Origin: Emiliania huxleyi CCMP1516
Taxonomy: Eukaryota > Haptophyta > Isochrysidales > Noelaerhabdaceae
DNA length: 64,000 nucleotides
Assembly: GCF_000372725.1 (NCBI RefSeq)
Contig: NW_005200095.1
Coordinates: forward strand, 82,981 to 146,980
Direction of reading: 5' to 3'
How positions within the stretch are numbered: the stretch's first letter is position 1; each line of letters begins with the position of its first letter. Shown here piece by piece: positions 1-11,000 of the stretch. Both the position numbers and the translations under genes were made by a program. The notes under the pieces were generated by a model, which saw only the letters and a program-made list of their open reading frames with translations, was not told the origin of the DNA and ran no database searches.

Positions 1-1076
1 AAGACAGCGGACTGGAAAGCGACCCACTCGCTCCCCTCTCGCAGATCGCGCGCCCGCGTGCTGGACCCCGGGTTGTCCTTGTTGTACTGCTTGCCGGCGC
101 CACTCGCCTGAGTGAGGGTGACTCCTCGCGACTCGAAGTCGCGCAACGTGCGTGTGAGGTTGGAGATGAGGAAGCCAGCCTCGAACACGAGGTGGTCGAC
201 GGCGAACGAGAGGGACGAGACAGCCTCTCTCTGCGCAGACGTGGTCGTAGACCACGCGCGCGACCTCCACCCGGGCTGCTCGACGTCGAGAGGCAAGAGA
301 GTGGACGCATAGAAGCGGAGCAGCTCCGGGAACTTCTTCGTGCGCGCGCGGTAAGCGTCCGGGCCAGGAAAGTGAGGCTGCGGAGCTGGCGGTGGGGCGG
401 GAAGAGCAAGAGGCGCGTCCGGCGGCGGCAGCAGCAACCTCGTCGGAGGGGATGGCAACGGAGCGGGGGCAGCAAAGTCGGACCTGAAGTCCATCTGGCA
501 CGTCGCGAGTTCGCGCCTCCCAGGCGCGATAGCATTGTCGACTGTCGTAGGGCCCATCGCGACGAGACTGCGTTCGGCGTCGGTGAGCGAGTCACTAGCC
601 AGAACGCGATCGTTCGTAGAGAAGCGGCTGGCGTGCGCGCGCAGAACTGGGTCCGTGAGGACGCGAGCTGCCTGTTCTCGCTCGATGTCGCCCAGCCCGG
701 TCAAGTCCTTCCCGAGCGCCCCGGCGAGCTCACGAAGCCGCTCTCGCTCGGCCGCGACGCGAAGGTCTGGCGGGGCAAGCGAGTGCAGCAGCGACTCCTT
801 GACATCGCCAAGGGACGCCTTGATGTCCAGCGTCTGGTTGTGGATTAGGCAGTTCGTCGAGGAGAGCTGTAGCTGCGCCTCGTCCGAAGCGAGAGCGTGC
901 GGCCCGAGTCGCAAGTCCGGCCCGAGTCGCAAGTCGAACTCCTCCTCGCGGGCGATCTCGAGCCCAATCTGCACGAAATCGGCGTGTTTGAGGATAGGAG
1001 AGAGGAGGGACCGCAGCAGAGCGAACGTATCGATGAGCGGCTTGGCGTCCGCGTCGATCAGCGCGTCGTTGTTTAC
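1..1076 (-). CDS. Long open frame running off the left edge, unrecognised product
   Basis: Read on the minus strand from about 1076 the frame beginning VNNDALIDADAKPLID stays open to base 1 (more than 350 codons) with no stop, so the C-terminus lies outside the window. It contains an 18-bp direct duplication near 900-935 that repeats DLRLGP, Leu/Glu-rich helical stretches, and a Pro-rich segment around 380-440. I recognise no family. It lies directly downstream of the membrane-anchor frame at 1073-1462 but in another frame; a 2-nt deletion or an intron near 1073 would join them, so they may be one gene. Confidence is for 'real coding frame', based on length and lack of stops in GC-rich DNA, which alone is weak evidence. 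Confidence 0.4.
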
Positions 1077-1462
1077 ATGATGCGCGACTGCCACGCCTGG
1101 TACGTGGTCGCCTGCGACGTCAGCAGCGTGTGGTACGGCCGCCGACCCGGGCACGCCGGGTCGGCGGCGGAGGCGGCGGAGGTGGAGCGCTCGGTGGAGG
1201 TAGAGGTGGAAGCGGAGGCGGAGGCGGAGGTGGAGGCAGCGGAGGCTTCAAAGCGAGCCGGCACGCTCTCCGCCCGCCGTGCCGCCGCCGCCGGCCGAAC
1301 CGCGCGAGAGGCAATCATGCTGTCGTTCGAGACGTCCAAGTAGTGTAGCCAGCAGACATAGTTCCAGCCGGCGAGCGCGAGGAGGTACAAAACGATGTAG
1401 GCGCACCGCATTGGCTGCGCTTCTACCGCAGCGCGAGAGAGACCGACAACGCCGAGTCGCAT
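1073..1462 (-). CDS. N-terminal exon of a type II membrane protein, possibly a glycosyltransferase
   Basis: About 129 codons from an ATG at 1462. A short basic N-terminus is followed by one hydrophobic segment (CAYIVLYLLALAGWNYVCW), then a Ser/Thr/Ala-rich stem, which is the layout of a Golgi type II enzyme. The end reads YHTLLTSQATTYQAWQSRIM. This resembles the 'xxQWQxRIMYYW' start of the catalytic domain in peptidyl-serine/hydroxyproline galactosyl- or arabinosyltransferases (from memory of the family; weak). A TAA stop at 1073 follows, preceded by a possible GTAAAC donor at 1076, so the exon probably splices onward. The next exon was not found with confidence. Confidence 0.4.
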   Translation of the reverse strand: MRLGVVGLSRAAVEAQPMRCAYIVLYLLALAGWNYVCWLHYLDVSNDSMIASRAVRPAAAARRAESVPARFEASAASTSASASASTSTSTERSTSAASAADPACPGRRPYHTLLTSQATTYQAWQSRIM

Positions 1463-1642
1463 AAAAGAATTTAAACAAAACAACTCTCTCTCACAGCACA
1501 CAGGCTCGACACAGGTGCGAACTGGCGCGTGCTAGTACTATCACCGGCACACCTAAAAGAATTCGCGGAACGTCCGGAGCCGCCTGATCCCGCACAAAGC
1601 ATCCCCACACTCTCTCCTCTCCTATGACACGACTCTCCGACC

Positions 1643-2302
1643 TTACTTCTCCTTCCACCGCAGCTTGTTGACGCCGCGGAGGATCGTAGGAGGCTCCCCG
1701 ATCCGTGCGTAGACGCGCTGCTGGAGCAGCTCCTCGATTTCGGCCTCGGACCGCTCCCTCTCCCTCTTCTCCGCCGCCGCCGCGTCGGCCTCCGCATCCT
1801 CACTGCTGATACGCGCCAGCGTCGCCGCCTCTGCCGCCGTCGGCGCCTCCGCCTGCATCCCCTCGAGCGCGCTGCGGACAGAGGGCGCGTCGGCCGCGCA
1901 GACCTTGCGGACGGTACCCGAGACGTCGATCACAAAGCAGGCCGGCTCGTCGTACAGCGGCGCGAGGCTCGACTCGACCAACATGCCGAGCAAGGACGTG
2001 GGCGCCGTCTGCACCGTCGTGCCGACCGACCCGGCGGGCGCCTCCGCGGCTCCCGGAGCCACCACCGCGACGCACGTTGTTCCAGTGGGTGCGAAGGGCG
2101 CACCTTCCACCTCAGGGGAGCCGCCGACGAAGATTGCGGCCTGCCGATCGCTGACTCCGAGCATCGACGTGAGTTCGTTTGGAAGCACGTCGCCTGCCGC
2201 GGCTCTCAGCACGGGATGCGCGGCGCGAGGCGGCAGCAGAGGTGCGGCAGGGCGAAGAGGCGCGGAGAAGGCGACGGCGGCGGAGAGGGCGGCGAAGAGC
2301 AT
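1643..2302 (-). CDS. Predicted plastid-targeted or secreted protein, unknown function
   Basis: 219 codons, single exon. I chose the ATG at 2302, not the in-frame upstream one, because it starts a clean signal segment (MLFAALSAAVAFSAPLRP) whose AFSAP resembles the signal-peptide cleavage site of bipartite plastid leaders in algae with secondary plastids, followed by a basic Arg/Ala/Pro transit-like stretch. The mature part has a mixed beta/alpha composition (GDVLPNELTSMLGVS; PACFVIDVSGTVRKV) and a charged C-terminal coil (EKREREREAEIEELLQQ-like). The middle is faintly thioredoxin/peroxiredoxin-like in rhythm, with the hydrophobic FVIDVSGTVRKV strand, but no catalytic Cys pair is visible, so I do not name it. 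Confidence 0.6.
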   Translation of the reverse strand: MLFAALSAAVAFSAPLRPAAPLLPPRAAHPVLRAAAGDVLPNELTSMLGVSDRQAAIFVGGSPEVEGAPFAPTGTTCVAVVAPGAAEAPAGSVGTTVQTAPTSLLGMLVESSLAPLYDEPACFVIDVSGTVRKVCAADAPSVRSALEGMQAEAPTAAEAATLARISSEDAEADAAAAEKRERERSEAEIEELLQQRVYARIGEPPTILRGVNKLRWKEK

Positions 2303-2430
2303 ATGTGCGCTGCCGGCTGTCGCAGGTGGGCTTGTGCAGCCGGGGTGCTGCCGGGGAGTCTCATGCGTAATTCTTTTTTCTCCTGATGAAAGAAAACAGA
2401 ATTCGAGATTCCGCTCGCTAACGCGCTCTC

Positions 2431-2565
2431 TCACGAGCCCAACAGGCCCGAGAAGCGAGATGGATCGTCGAGAACCACGTACATTAAGAAGGCGACGGCC
2501 AGCAGGGCGGCCGCTGCCGGGTTGTCTTGAAAGAAATCCCCGAGCCGGCAGTGGATTTGCCCCAT
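2431..2565 (-). CDS. Small membrane ORF (44 aa) or terminal exon
   Basis: ATG at 2565, TGA at 2431-2433. The product has one clear hydrophobic helix (AAAALLAVAFLMYVVL) followed by DDPSRFSGLLGS. It lies about 130 bp upstream of the plastid-targeted gene on the same strand. Just 5' of it, at 2566-2590, the sequence ATTCACACC(T) with GCGTCT resembles the 37-nt intron hairpin family found elsewhere in the window, so this may be the last exon of a longer gene. It could also be a chance ORF. Confidence 0.3.
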   Translation of the reverse strand: MGQIHCRLGDFFQDNPAAAALLAVAFLMYVVLDDPSRFSGLLGS

Positions 2566-2660
2566 AGAACAGGTGTGAATAGACGCATTCAATGGGGAGT
2601 CACTGTGGTCAGTCAGTTTAACCCTACTCCCGCCAAGCGCCGGCCATGAACAGTCAGTGT

Positions 2661-2687
2661 CCTAACCCTAACCCTAACCCTAACCTA
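2661..2687. repeat. Interstitial telomere-type repeat (CCCTAA)n
   Basis: Four consecutive CCCTAA units (TTAGGG on the minus strand) with a shortened last unit. The host chromosome probably uses TTAGGG telomeres; this copy is internal or subtelomeric. Confidence 0.85.
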
Positions 2688-4225
2688 AAGAAAACCTCCA
2701 AAAAAGAAATACACAAAAAAGAAATACACCGAAAAAAGAAATACATTTTTGAAAAAAAGTGCCTGGAACCGGCGTCCTTGACCTCCCTGAGCACGCCTCA
2801 CCCCTCCCCACCTTTTTTTCGGCGCGGGGAAGCCTTATGAGCCATTTTCAGTTTGCCGGATTTTTGGCCGGATTTGACCCCCCATTTCGCGTGTGTGGTG
2901 TGAGCAAAACAGTTCGAACCTCTGCGTCAGAGCACGCCGATCCTACGGTCACGCGCCGTTCACACAAAAACACAACCACGGACCCAAGACGCACAAGCTC
3001 AGACAGTCGAGAAAGGGATAGACAGCAACGACAGTCAGAAGTCAGCGATGGGTCCCAGGAAGGCGAATGCGATGACGGCCTCTAGTGTGAGCTCTAGCTA
3101 GTGAGCTCATCGCTACTATAACTATGTATATGCAGCGAGTTAGGAGCCGACCGACCGACCCTCGCGTCCGGTGCTCACCGACGGCCGGGCGGGCCACCCG
3201 CCCACGCGCCGCCTACGCGCAGCGCGTGCGCCGCAAACTCGCCCGCCGAGAGCGCCGGCCAGTCGCCATCGGCCGTCGCGAGAGGCCTGCCCGGCTGTCG
3301 CCGCGGGGCCCCCACGAACACCACGCGTCGGATGCGGTGCCGCGCGAACTCGCGCGCAAAGTGCACGCCCCACGCCCGCCGCAGCGTCGTAGCGAAGTAG
3401 GACCGTTCACACACCCCGGTCCCGAAATTGGTATAACAATAAATGTATCGCGTTTAATGAGCCAGACAAACACACGGGCTCCGGAGCTTGGAGGCGGGCT
3501 CGGCAAACATATCCGCCGCCTCGGGGGGCGACGGAGCCCCCCCCCCCCACCACCACCACCACACACACACACAAGAGACCAAAGCGAGATCACCCGAGAG
3601 CAGCTGAGCCTGCCTCTGGCCTCGCCTCCCTCTCCTTCAGGCATTCGTGGCATCCTATGGGTCGTCCGGAGTATCGACCTCTGGCTTGTCAGGCGCGGTC
3701 ACTTGATGACCCCCATGAAGTACAGCGATCGCCACCTCGCTGGCCTCTCCGCAAGGCCCCCCGACCGCGTCGAACTCATCGGCGCGGGCTCTCTCGGCTA
3801 CGGAGCTGACGCGGGCCCAGTACCTCGATGAGGTGACTTGGACCACTGAGAATTGGCTGGGGCTGCAGAAGCAGCGTATCTCGGTCGTTCTTCACACGGC
3901 AATCGCAGAGCAGGTTGTGAATGAGCTTGCCTGTGGCGGGGGTGGGCGGGTGCACGGACGGAGCTAAGTGCCTCGCCACCCTCGCAGGAGTCGCTTAGGC
4001 GGCTCCCGTGGTGTACCTGTGTTAGTGCCAGTGCGAGCCAGTCCCGTGCCCAGTGTTGTGCGTCGCGCTTGTAAAATTCTTCTATGTTGTGCGAGGGGCT
4101 AGGAATCCCAGTTGTAAATTCTTCTATGCCCGCCGCGAGAGAAGGGTCTCGATTCACGCATTGCACGCTAAGCGCAGAACACTGCTTTTAGTAGGCATCG
4201 CGGGATGTTTCCACGTGGACTTAAC
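2688..4225. other. Intergenic, no supportable gene
   Basis: It holds an A-rich stretch (2690-2760), a C/CCA/CA low-complexity run (3539-3575) and GC-rich frames without domains. Two copies of a TTGTAAA(A)TTCTTCTATG motif at about 4070-4085 and 4113-4127 lie 100-155 bp upstream of the next gene start and may be promoter elements. Confidence 0.5.
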
Positions 4226-6448
4226 ATGGCGGGCCGCTCCCGGAGCTTCTCGTCGTTTTTCGAAGGGCTCGGCTTGGATCCGCCAAAGGCCGGCAAGCGC
4301 CGCACGACTGAGCGGATGGACCCCAAGACGTTCTTTGCAAACGAGCGCACCTTCGCGCAGTGGCAGGCCGCGGGCATGCTCCTCCTCACCGTCGGCATCG
4401 CTGTCACCAAGCTCGAGGATTCATTCGACACCGACCAGCTCGGCGGCATGACCGTCATCGGCTGCTCGCTTGTGATTATGCTGTACGGCCTCGTCTCTTT
4501 CCTGCACCGGCTCAAAAAGATTAAGCGCAAGGACCCGACCGGGTATGACGACCCGCTCGGCCCCGTCGCGCTCATCTTCGTCCTCTTCGCCGCAGTTGCC
4601 CTGTACCTCCGCCGCATGTACGGCTTCAATTGGGACACTGAAGGCATGCTCACGGCCGACACGCCCTTCTTCGAGGCCTTCAAGGTGCCGCTTACCCCCC
4701 CACCCCCCCACCCCCCTCCCTCCCTTTCTCGTCTTCTCTTCACAGCTGCTGCGTCTGTGAGCAGGTCCCCCTTGCCCCATCGCACTTTGCGGACGAGGCG
4801 GCCGCCGTCAAAGTGGTGGCGAGGGCGCTGCAGGCTTCGGCCGCCGTCGCGTCGGTCACACCCCTTTCGCATGAGACAGCTTCCGAGTCCTGCCACTCAC
4901 GAGTCATGGTTGTAGTGATTGGGGCCGGCATAGGTCACTCTCGCAAACGCGACCTTTGAGCTCCTGCGCCGCACGGACCTCGACACGCACCACGCGACTC
5001 CTCTCCACTCCTTCCGAGAGATTTTCAACGCCAGCGGCACGGCGGTCACGCTCACCACGCTGCTGACGGCCGCGGGAGCGCGCCGCAAGAGCCGCAGCTT
5101 CGGCTCCGGGAGCGGCAAGGGGACGCTGACAGGCCTGGCGATGAGCATCCGCGGTGGCGACTTTGCGGAGCTCGCCTCCACCGCCGCAAACTGCGTTGGA
5201 CGGTCGCGGCGCAACGGCGCGAAATCACATCTGAAATGACTCAAGGTGGTACAGTGGACACCAGTTACGCATCTAGGTACGCGGCGCACTGCGACGTCAG
5301 GATCGTGCGGACCTCGCACGCGATGGCGAGGGAGCTCACGGTCACGCGCTTGCCGTACACGGCGTCGGTCACGTCGGTCCGCGGCGGCCTGAATGTGGGC
5401 ACTCCATGGAGTGAGTACGTCTCATCAGCGTCATGCTCGAATGAGTAGGCTGCCGACTTGGGCTTCGTCCGACACGTCAAGCATCATCACGCCCCATTCC
5501 AGTCATCTGATCCTAAGTAGGTTGGCGATCAAACTATGTATATATACTTTTGTCTCTGGTGATGCCGCCTTTCCCTGAGAACGCACACAACGCCTCGTGT
5601 GTAATGCCCTGTGTTCCGCGAGTGCGCGTGCCCCGTCGTCCATGCTAGGACGTGTGTAACACTGACTGACTGACTGTAGGTTGGCGATCTACGCGGGTAC
5701 TTTGCCCTGCCGCGCGACGTGGGCGGCAGTATGCGCGCCGCGCCCTTTCTGACCGCGCGGTGCCGCCCCCTTCAACCAGTGTCATCCACAAACCTCTGGG
5801 TTCGATTCTCAGCCCGCCCGACGCCACTGCCCTAGGTGGTCACCGCTCCTGCCCGCCCGCCCCTCCTGCTCGGACGGCGAGCGGTTGTACGTGGTGGGCG
5901 AGCACTACTATTGGAGGGTGCGGCCCACAGTCCATGTTCACATCACCGCGCATTGCGCGCGGCGCGCCTCGCCTGTTTCAATGCGTCGACCTGGCCTTAG
6001 GTGCGGCTCCCGTTCTCTCTCGCGGCGGCGCCGGAGTCTCGCCTCGTCGCGTCGCTTACCACACGGTATGACACGCCGCAGCTGGCGGTGCGGCCGGACC
6101 GGGCGCCGCGCGAGGACTCTGAGCTGTCCTTCCGGCTCGCCAGCCAGGCTCGCGCGTCATGGATCACGAATAGTAGTCGGTGTGATGAACGCATCGCCGC
6201 CCCTCCTCTTCATCGGACGCCGCCCGCCCTCGTCATCGCCGCGCCCCTCCTCAAGCCAGGGCCCCCGGCCTCGAGCTTAGAGCCATAGCGGACCGGCGAC
6301 CCCCTCCCAACCTTCTCGGAACCTTCTCGGAACCCTCCCGCAGGCTCCCGACGTCACGCCCGAGGGCGGCGACCTCGCCGGCCCCTCCCTCCTCGCCGCG
6401 CGTGCGCTCTACAGCGAGCTGCGCAGCGCGCCTTGGGCAGCACCGTAA
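4226..6448 (+). CDS. VTC1-like (DUF202) membrane protein with an unknown C-terminal domain (gene A)
   Basis: Eight exons keep phase throughout: 4226-4684, 4765-4854, 4934-5202, 5277-5376, 5680-5759, 5836-5917, 6001-6147, 6344-6448 (443 aa). The ATG at 4226 has a better context (AACATGG) than 4205. Residues ~30-145 contain MDPKTFFANERTFAQW followed by three hydrophobic helices (LLLTVGIAVTKLE; IGCSLVIMLYGLVSFL; GPVALIFVLFAAVALYL), the signature of Vtc1 and of the C-terminal membrane part of VTC polyphosphate polymerases in acidocalcisome/vacuole membranes. Residues ~155-443 match, exon for exon, the C-terminal ~290 residues of gene B on the other strand (shared: NCVGRYAAHC, GDLRGYFALP, REDSELSF, LRSAPW). 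I do not recognise this extension. SPX and VTC domains are absent. Introns 6 and 7 carry 8-12 bp duplications at their junctions. The first helices support membrane location; the role in polyP synthesis is inference from the family. Confidence 0.75.
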
Positions 6449-6661
6449 GGAGTGTGTGAGCGCTCAGCGGACAGGCGCGGTGATTTCTTTTCCTCACCTG
6501 GACCTGGCGCGCTGGCCACGACCCTGCCACGTGGTTCGGTCTACGGCCACGAGCGTGTCTCTAGACTATCTTGTGGCACGTCCACTTCGCACTTGACACT
6601 CTAAGATGCCCTCTGTAACACTATAAGAGATCTCAAACTGCTGCACACTGCATCATGCAGC

Positions 6662-7666
6662 ATGGAACCCAAAATCAACAGTGGTCAGTGGGATCAGACT
6701 GTCAGTGCATTTTGGGGGCAAGAACAACACTTATGCCCCGTCGCAGCGCACCGCCGACGCGCGACGGCCGGCGGAGGTACAGCAGCACAGCGTAGCGAAG
6801 CGCTAGCTATGCAAGGGACCGCGGCCGCGGAACCGGCGGCGGACGGGGCTTGGTGCGCAAGCGCCGGCCACCGTCGTGCTGCACCGGGGGCGCGCAGCGG
6901 ACCCTGGAATAGCTACGATCGCGCGCAACTGGAAGACGCGGTGATGGTCGCAAGGCTCGCAGGTGCGTCGCAGGTCAGGCTGATAAGGCCTGGCTACGCG
7001 ACCATCGAGGTCGACCTGAAGCACGAGAAGGCCGCGGGCGACCGCGAGTCTGTGCAGGCGGCGGAGCGCTTGTTCATCGAGCGCACCGCGCCGCGGAAGA
7101 AGGAGGAGCTGACGGAGGAGCAGAAGGATGCTCGGGCCGCGGCTCGCAGGGCCAAAAAGGCCCGGCAGAAGGCGAACAGGGCGAAGAAGAAGGCTGCGGC
7201 GGCGGCTGCGAGCGAGGCCGAGCGTGCGGGCTACCCGTACGCGCAGCTGCGCGAGAACGCCATGTTCGTGATGGAGGGCCTGGAGGCTGCGACGCAGGCG
7301 GCGCGCATCCCCACCGGGTCCAACATTCAGGTCGCCTACGCGCTGCCTCCAGAGGGGGGCAGCGGGTTCGGCGACATGGTGTACGCCACGGTCCCTATGG
7401 GCTCCGTGGCGACGAAGGTCGCCCGGGACTGGCTCGCCAACGAGCTCTACGAGCCGTCCCGGCGAGGCAAAATTGATGCGGCCTGCAGGGACCGAAAGGT
7501 TGCCGACCTGATCACGGCTGCCGGCGCCTCGGCGCCGGCCGACGCCGTGTTCGGCGGCAGGTTCGCGACGGGCGAGACGCCCCGCCCGACGACCTCCGCC
7601 TTCGAGGCGGACGAGGGCGACGGCGGCGATGGCGGGGCCGAGAACATGTCCTTTGACTTATTCTAG
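6662..7666 (+). CDS. Single-exon basic protein, unrecognised
   Basis: 334 codons between the convergent VTC-like genes. Residues ~75-110 look folded (LEDAVMVARLAGASQVRLIR). A long Lys/Arg/Ala helix follows (ARRAKKARQKANRAKKKAAA), a likely coiled coil or nucleic-acid/nuclear-localisation segment, then a second folded part (NAMFVMEGLEAATQAARIPT; MVYATVPMGSVATKVARDWL) and an acidic tail ending FDLF. The N-terminal ~55 codons are low-complexity and the true start may be the ATG near 6809. No intron and no known domain. The last six codons could be a short linear motif. It might be a chromatin or RNA-associated protein; that is a guess from charge only. Confidence 0.45.
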   Translation: MEPKINSGQWDQTVSAFWGQEQHLCPVAAHRRRATAGGGTAAQRSEALAMQGTAAAEPAADGAWCASAGHRRAAPGARSGPWNSYDRAQLEDAVMVARLAGASQVRLIRPGYATIEVDLKHEKAAGDRESVQAAERLFIERTAPRKKEELTEEQKDARAAARRAKKARQKANRAKKKAAAAAASEAERAGYPYAQLRENAMFVMEGLEAATQAARIPTGSNIQVAYALPPEGGSGFGDMVYATVPMGSVATKVARDWLANELYEPSRRGKIDAACRDRKVADLITAAGASAPADAVFGGRFATGETPRPTTSAFEADEGDGGDGGAENMSFDLF

Positions 7667-7865
7667 GTCCCCACCCCTGGCCTCACCCATATCTTACCTT
7701 CTGCCCCCCCCTCCTGCGACCCCCCAGGCTAGATGGAGTAGTCAGATGTAGAGTTTGCCCCACACAGCCCCTTACCCCTTCACCCTCGCCTCGCTGCTTG
7801 GTGTTTCTGAACACGTAGTCGTCCACGCTGTGGGGGTTTGTGCGGGTCCTGTGTCTGGGAGGGAG

Positions 7866-8033
7866 GGAGTGGGGTGCAGGTTGCTCACCCACGGCACCGG
7901 GCCGGTGCTTGCACTTTGAATGCCGTGGGGCTCCTGCCCGTGTCCCGTGCGTGGAGATGCGAGGGTCGCCCCCCCTTGCCCCACCACTTTGTGTGTGTGG
8001 AGACGTTTACCTTACCTTACCTTAGCGAAGCGC
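7866..8033 (+). repeat. Copy a of the ~160-bp dispersed intron-associated element
   Basis: Contains the family landmarks in plus orientation: CTCACCCACGG, CACCGGGCC, GCACTTTGAATGCCGTG, GTGGAGATGCGAGGG, CCCCACCAC, GTGGAGACGTTTACC and a terminal TTACC repeat. It lies outside any gene I can trace, inverted relative to the near-identical copy c at 10984-11165. Confidence 0.7.
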
Positions 8034-8070
8034 GTGTTCGGCGTGAGGGTCGCCCCCCCCTGGCTGATTC

Positions 8071-11000
8071 TCACGCGTTGTCCGACACCCACGGCGCGCT
8101 GCGCAGCTCTCTGTAGAGGTCGTGCGCCGCGAGGGAGAGGGCGCCGTCCGAGTTGAGGTCGCTCACCTGAGGGGTGAGCAAGCAAGGTGAGGCGCGAGCT
8201 CCTCCACACACGCTTTTGTGGGGGCTCACAGGCTGAGCCGCCCTCGCTCACCTCGACGCCGTGGTTCTGGTTGCCTCCAATCTTGAAGGAAAGCTCGGAG
8301 TCTTCCCGCGGCGTCTGCAGCGGCAGCACCGCCAGCTGCGGCGACTCGTACTTTGTGGTGAGCGACGCGTAGAGGTAGACGGACGGCGCTTGCGCGAGCG
8401 CAAACGGCAGCTTGACCTGACGGGCACACAAGGCAGGGACGGGAAGTCTGGCTCGAAAGTCTGGCGGCGCCACACGCGCCACACGCGGGCGTGCAAGGCT
8501 ACCCCCGCGTGCGCTGTGCTGCTGCTTCACCTTCCAGTAGTAAAACTCGTCGCGCACGTAGAGGCGCTCCTCGTCCTCCGTGCCGAGCAGGAAGGGCCCC
8601 GCCGGCACACGAGGCGGTAACGCGAAGTACCCCCTCAGGTCGCCTAGATCAGAAACACACCCGGAGATGCGCGTCTGTTTCTGGGCCCCCCGCACACCAC
8701 ACCCGCGAAGGTGGTCGCCGATCGTGGTGAGCGAGGTCGTGTGCGGCATGCCCGAGATCTTGACCGAGCGCTGCCAGCTGGTGGCGGGCAGCGGCACGCG
8801 CGGCGAGCGCGGCTGGCCAACCTCCGCCTTCTCCATGTGGAAGTTCTGCTCCACCTTGACCTCGCAGTGCGCCGCGTACCGTCCGACGCAGTTGGCGGCG
8901 GTGGCGGCGAGCTGCGCGCGCTCGGTGCCCTTGACGGAGAGAGTGAGGTCCGTGCTGCCCGTGCCCGGCGCCGAGCCGAGGTTGGCGCTCATGTAGCGCG
9001 CGCCCTTGAGGGTTAGGCGCGTGGTCAGCTTCACCTTGGAGCGGCCCTGGTTGACGACGAGGTCCTCCGCCGTGTCGAGCTCCGTCTGGCGAAAGAGCTC
9101 GAAGGTGGCGTGGGCGAGTGTGACTGACGAGACCGACGCCGAGGCCTGCATCGCCCTCGCAACCATCGCGATGGCGGCGGTCTCGTTGACGAAGTACGAC
9201 GGCATCACCCCCATCTCAAACTCCTTGGAGAAGGGCGTGTCGGCCGTGTGCACCTAAGGTCAGCTCACGGAAACTTCTCCACGCGTGCACAAGGGGGCGG
9301 GGCAAGGGGGGGCAGGCAGTCCTCGCGACTCCACGTCTAAGCGACGGGAGCCGGCCCGGCACTCAAAGTGCGAGGGGCCCGGTGCGCGTGGGTGAGCGGT
9401 GTGAGCGGTGTGAGCGGTCTGTGCGCACCTCCTCGCCCGGCCACTTGAAGGTATACATCCGGAGGAGGTAGGTTCCGACTGCGCCGCAGAGGACGATGAC
9501 GAGTAGAACGGGGCCGACTGGGTCGTCGTAGCCCAGCGGGTCCTTGCGCTTGATCTTCTTGAGGCGGAGGAGGAAGGTGAGGAGGCCGTACAGCATCAGC
9601 AGCAGCGCCGAGCACCTATCCACTTATGGATGATGAGTCACGAATGCACTCTCAGCGGCACAGCAGCAGCAGCGCCGAGCGCATGATCATCAGGCCGCCG
9701 CCGTCCTGCTCCGCGCCCGCCACGTCCTGTTCACAGCTGGAGGTGTGAAGAGACGCTGTTCACGGTGTGGCCGTCCATGTCCTCCATGTCGTCCTCAAGC
9801 TCGGTGATTGCGATGCCGACCGACAGGAGCAACATGCCCGCGCTCAGCCACGACGTGAAGGTGCGCTCGTTCGCGAAGAACGTCTTGGGCTCCATGCGGG
9901 CGGCGGGGCTCCGTGCGACGCGCTTGCCCGCCGTCGGGTCGCCGTCCACCATCCGGCTCCACGCGGTCTGCGTCCCCCCGGCGGAGGCGGAGCCGAGGTG
10001 GCTGAAGGAGGGGAGCGCGAAGCTCCACGAGCCGTCGAAGCTCCACGAGCGCGTGCGCCGCGGGCCTGACGGCACCGTCACCGTCTCTGACGGCGCCGAC
10101 TCTGGCGGCACCGCCTGCTTGGCGGCAACGCCGCCGCCCGCCGTGACGGAGCGCGCGTTGAGCGGCGACGAGCCCGCCTTCGCCGCCGGCGCCACCGTCT
10201 TCATCCACTCGGCAGCACGTACTCGCTCACCGAAAGATAAGCGTTGCGCTGAGTCGAGGTGGCCACCTAGGCATCGACGATGGGGCTGGGCTGCGGGCGA
10301 GGAGGAGGGTGCTGACGAGGGCGCGGAGCTATAGGCGAGGAGGAGGGGGCGGACAAGGAGCCGAGGCACCGTCGGCAGCCACGTGCGCCCTGCTCTCGCT
10401 GGTGGCGCCGGCGCCGAGGAGCCCGCACTCCAGGCGCGAGAAGGAGTTGTGGCGAGACATGCTGCGAGACGAGTGCGGCGTCGAGCGGAGCGAGGCCTGG
10501 CGGACGCCGGCGAGACACAGCCGTTGTGAGGCAAGGGAGGGGGGGGGGGGGGTTGCCAAGGCAGCAATGGAGGGGGGGAGCGGGGGAGCGGGGTGCCACG
10601 GGGGAATGGGGCCCGGCAAGGGCAGCCTCTGTGTCGGGCTCGGAGTCGAGCCCGCCGCAGACGGAGGACTGGCGCGAGACTTGGCGCGAGCACCTGCTCA
10701 CAGCTGCAGGCGTGAAGATACGCCGTTCACACTCACAGCTCGGCGGACCCGTCGGCGCGAGCACAGCGCTGCGAAGGCTTCGGCTTGAGGCCGGGCTGGA
10801 GCAACGCACTCAGATCTCGGCCAGATCTCGGCCAGATCTCGGCCAGATCTCGGCCAGATCTCGGCTGGATCTCGGCTGGATCTCGTCCTGTCCGCGGGCG
10901 CGGCTGCCGAGGCGACTGTCCGCTCCGTGCGGAAGGTACCGTCGCTGCGGCCACTGACGTCCTTGAGGAGGTTGGGCAGCTGCCTAAGGTGAGGCAAGGG

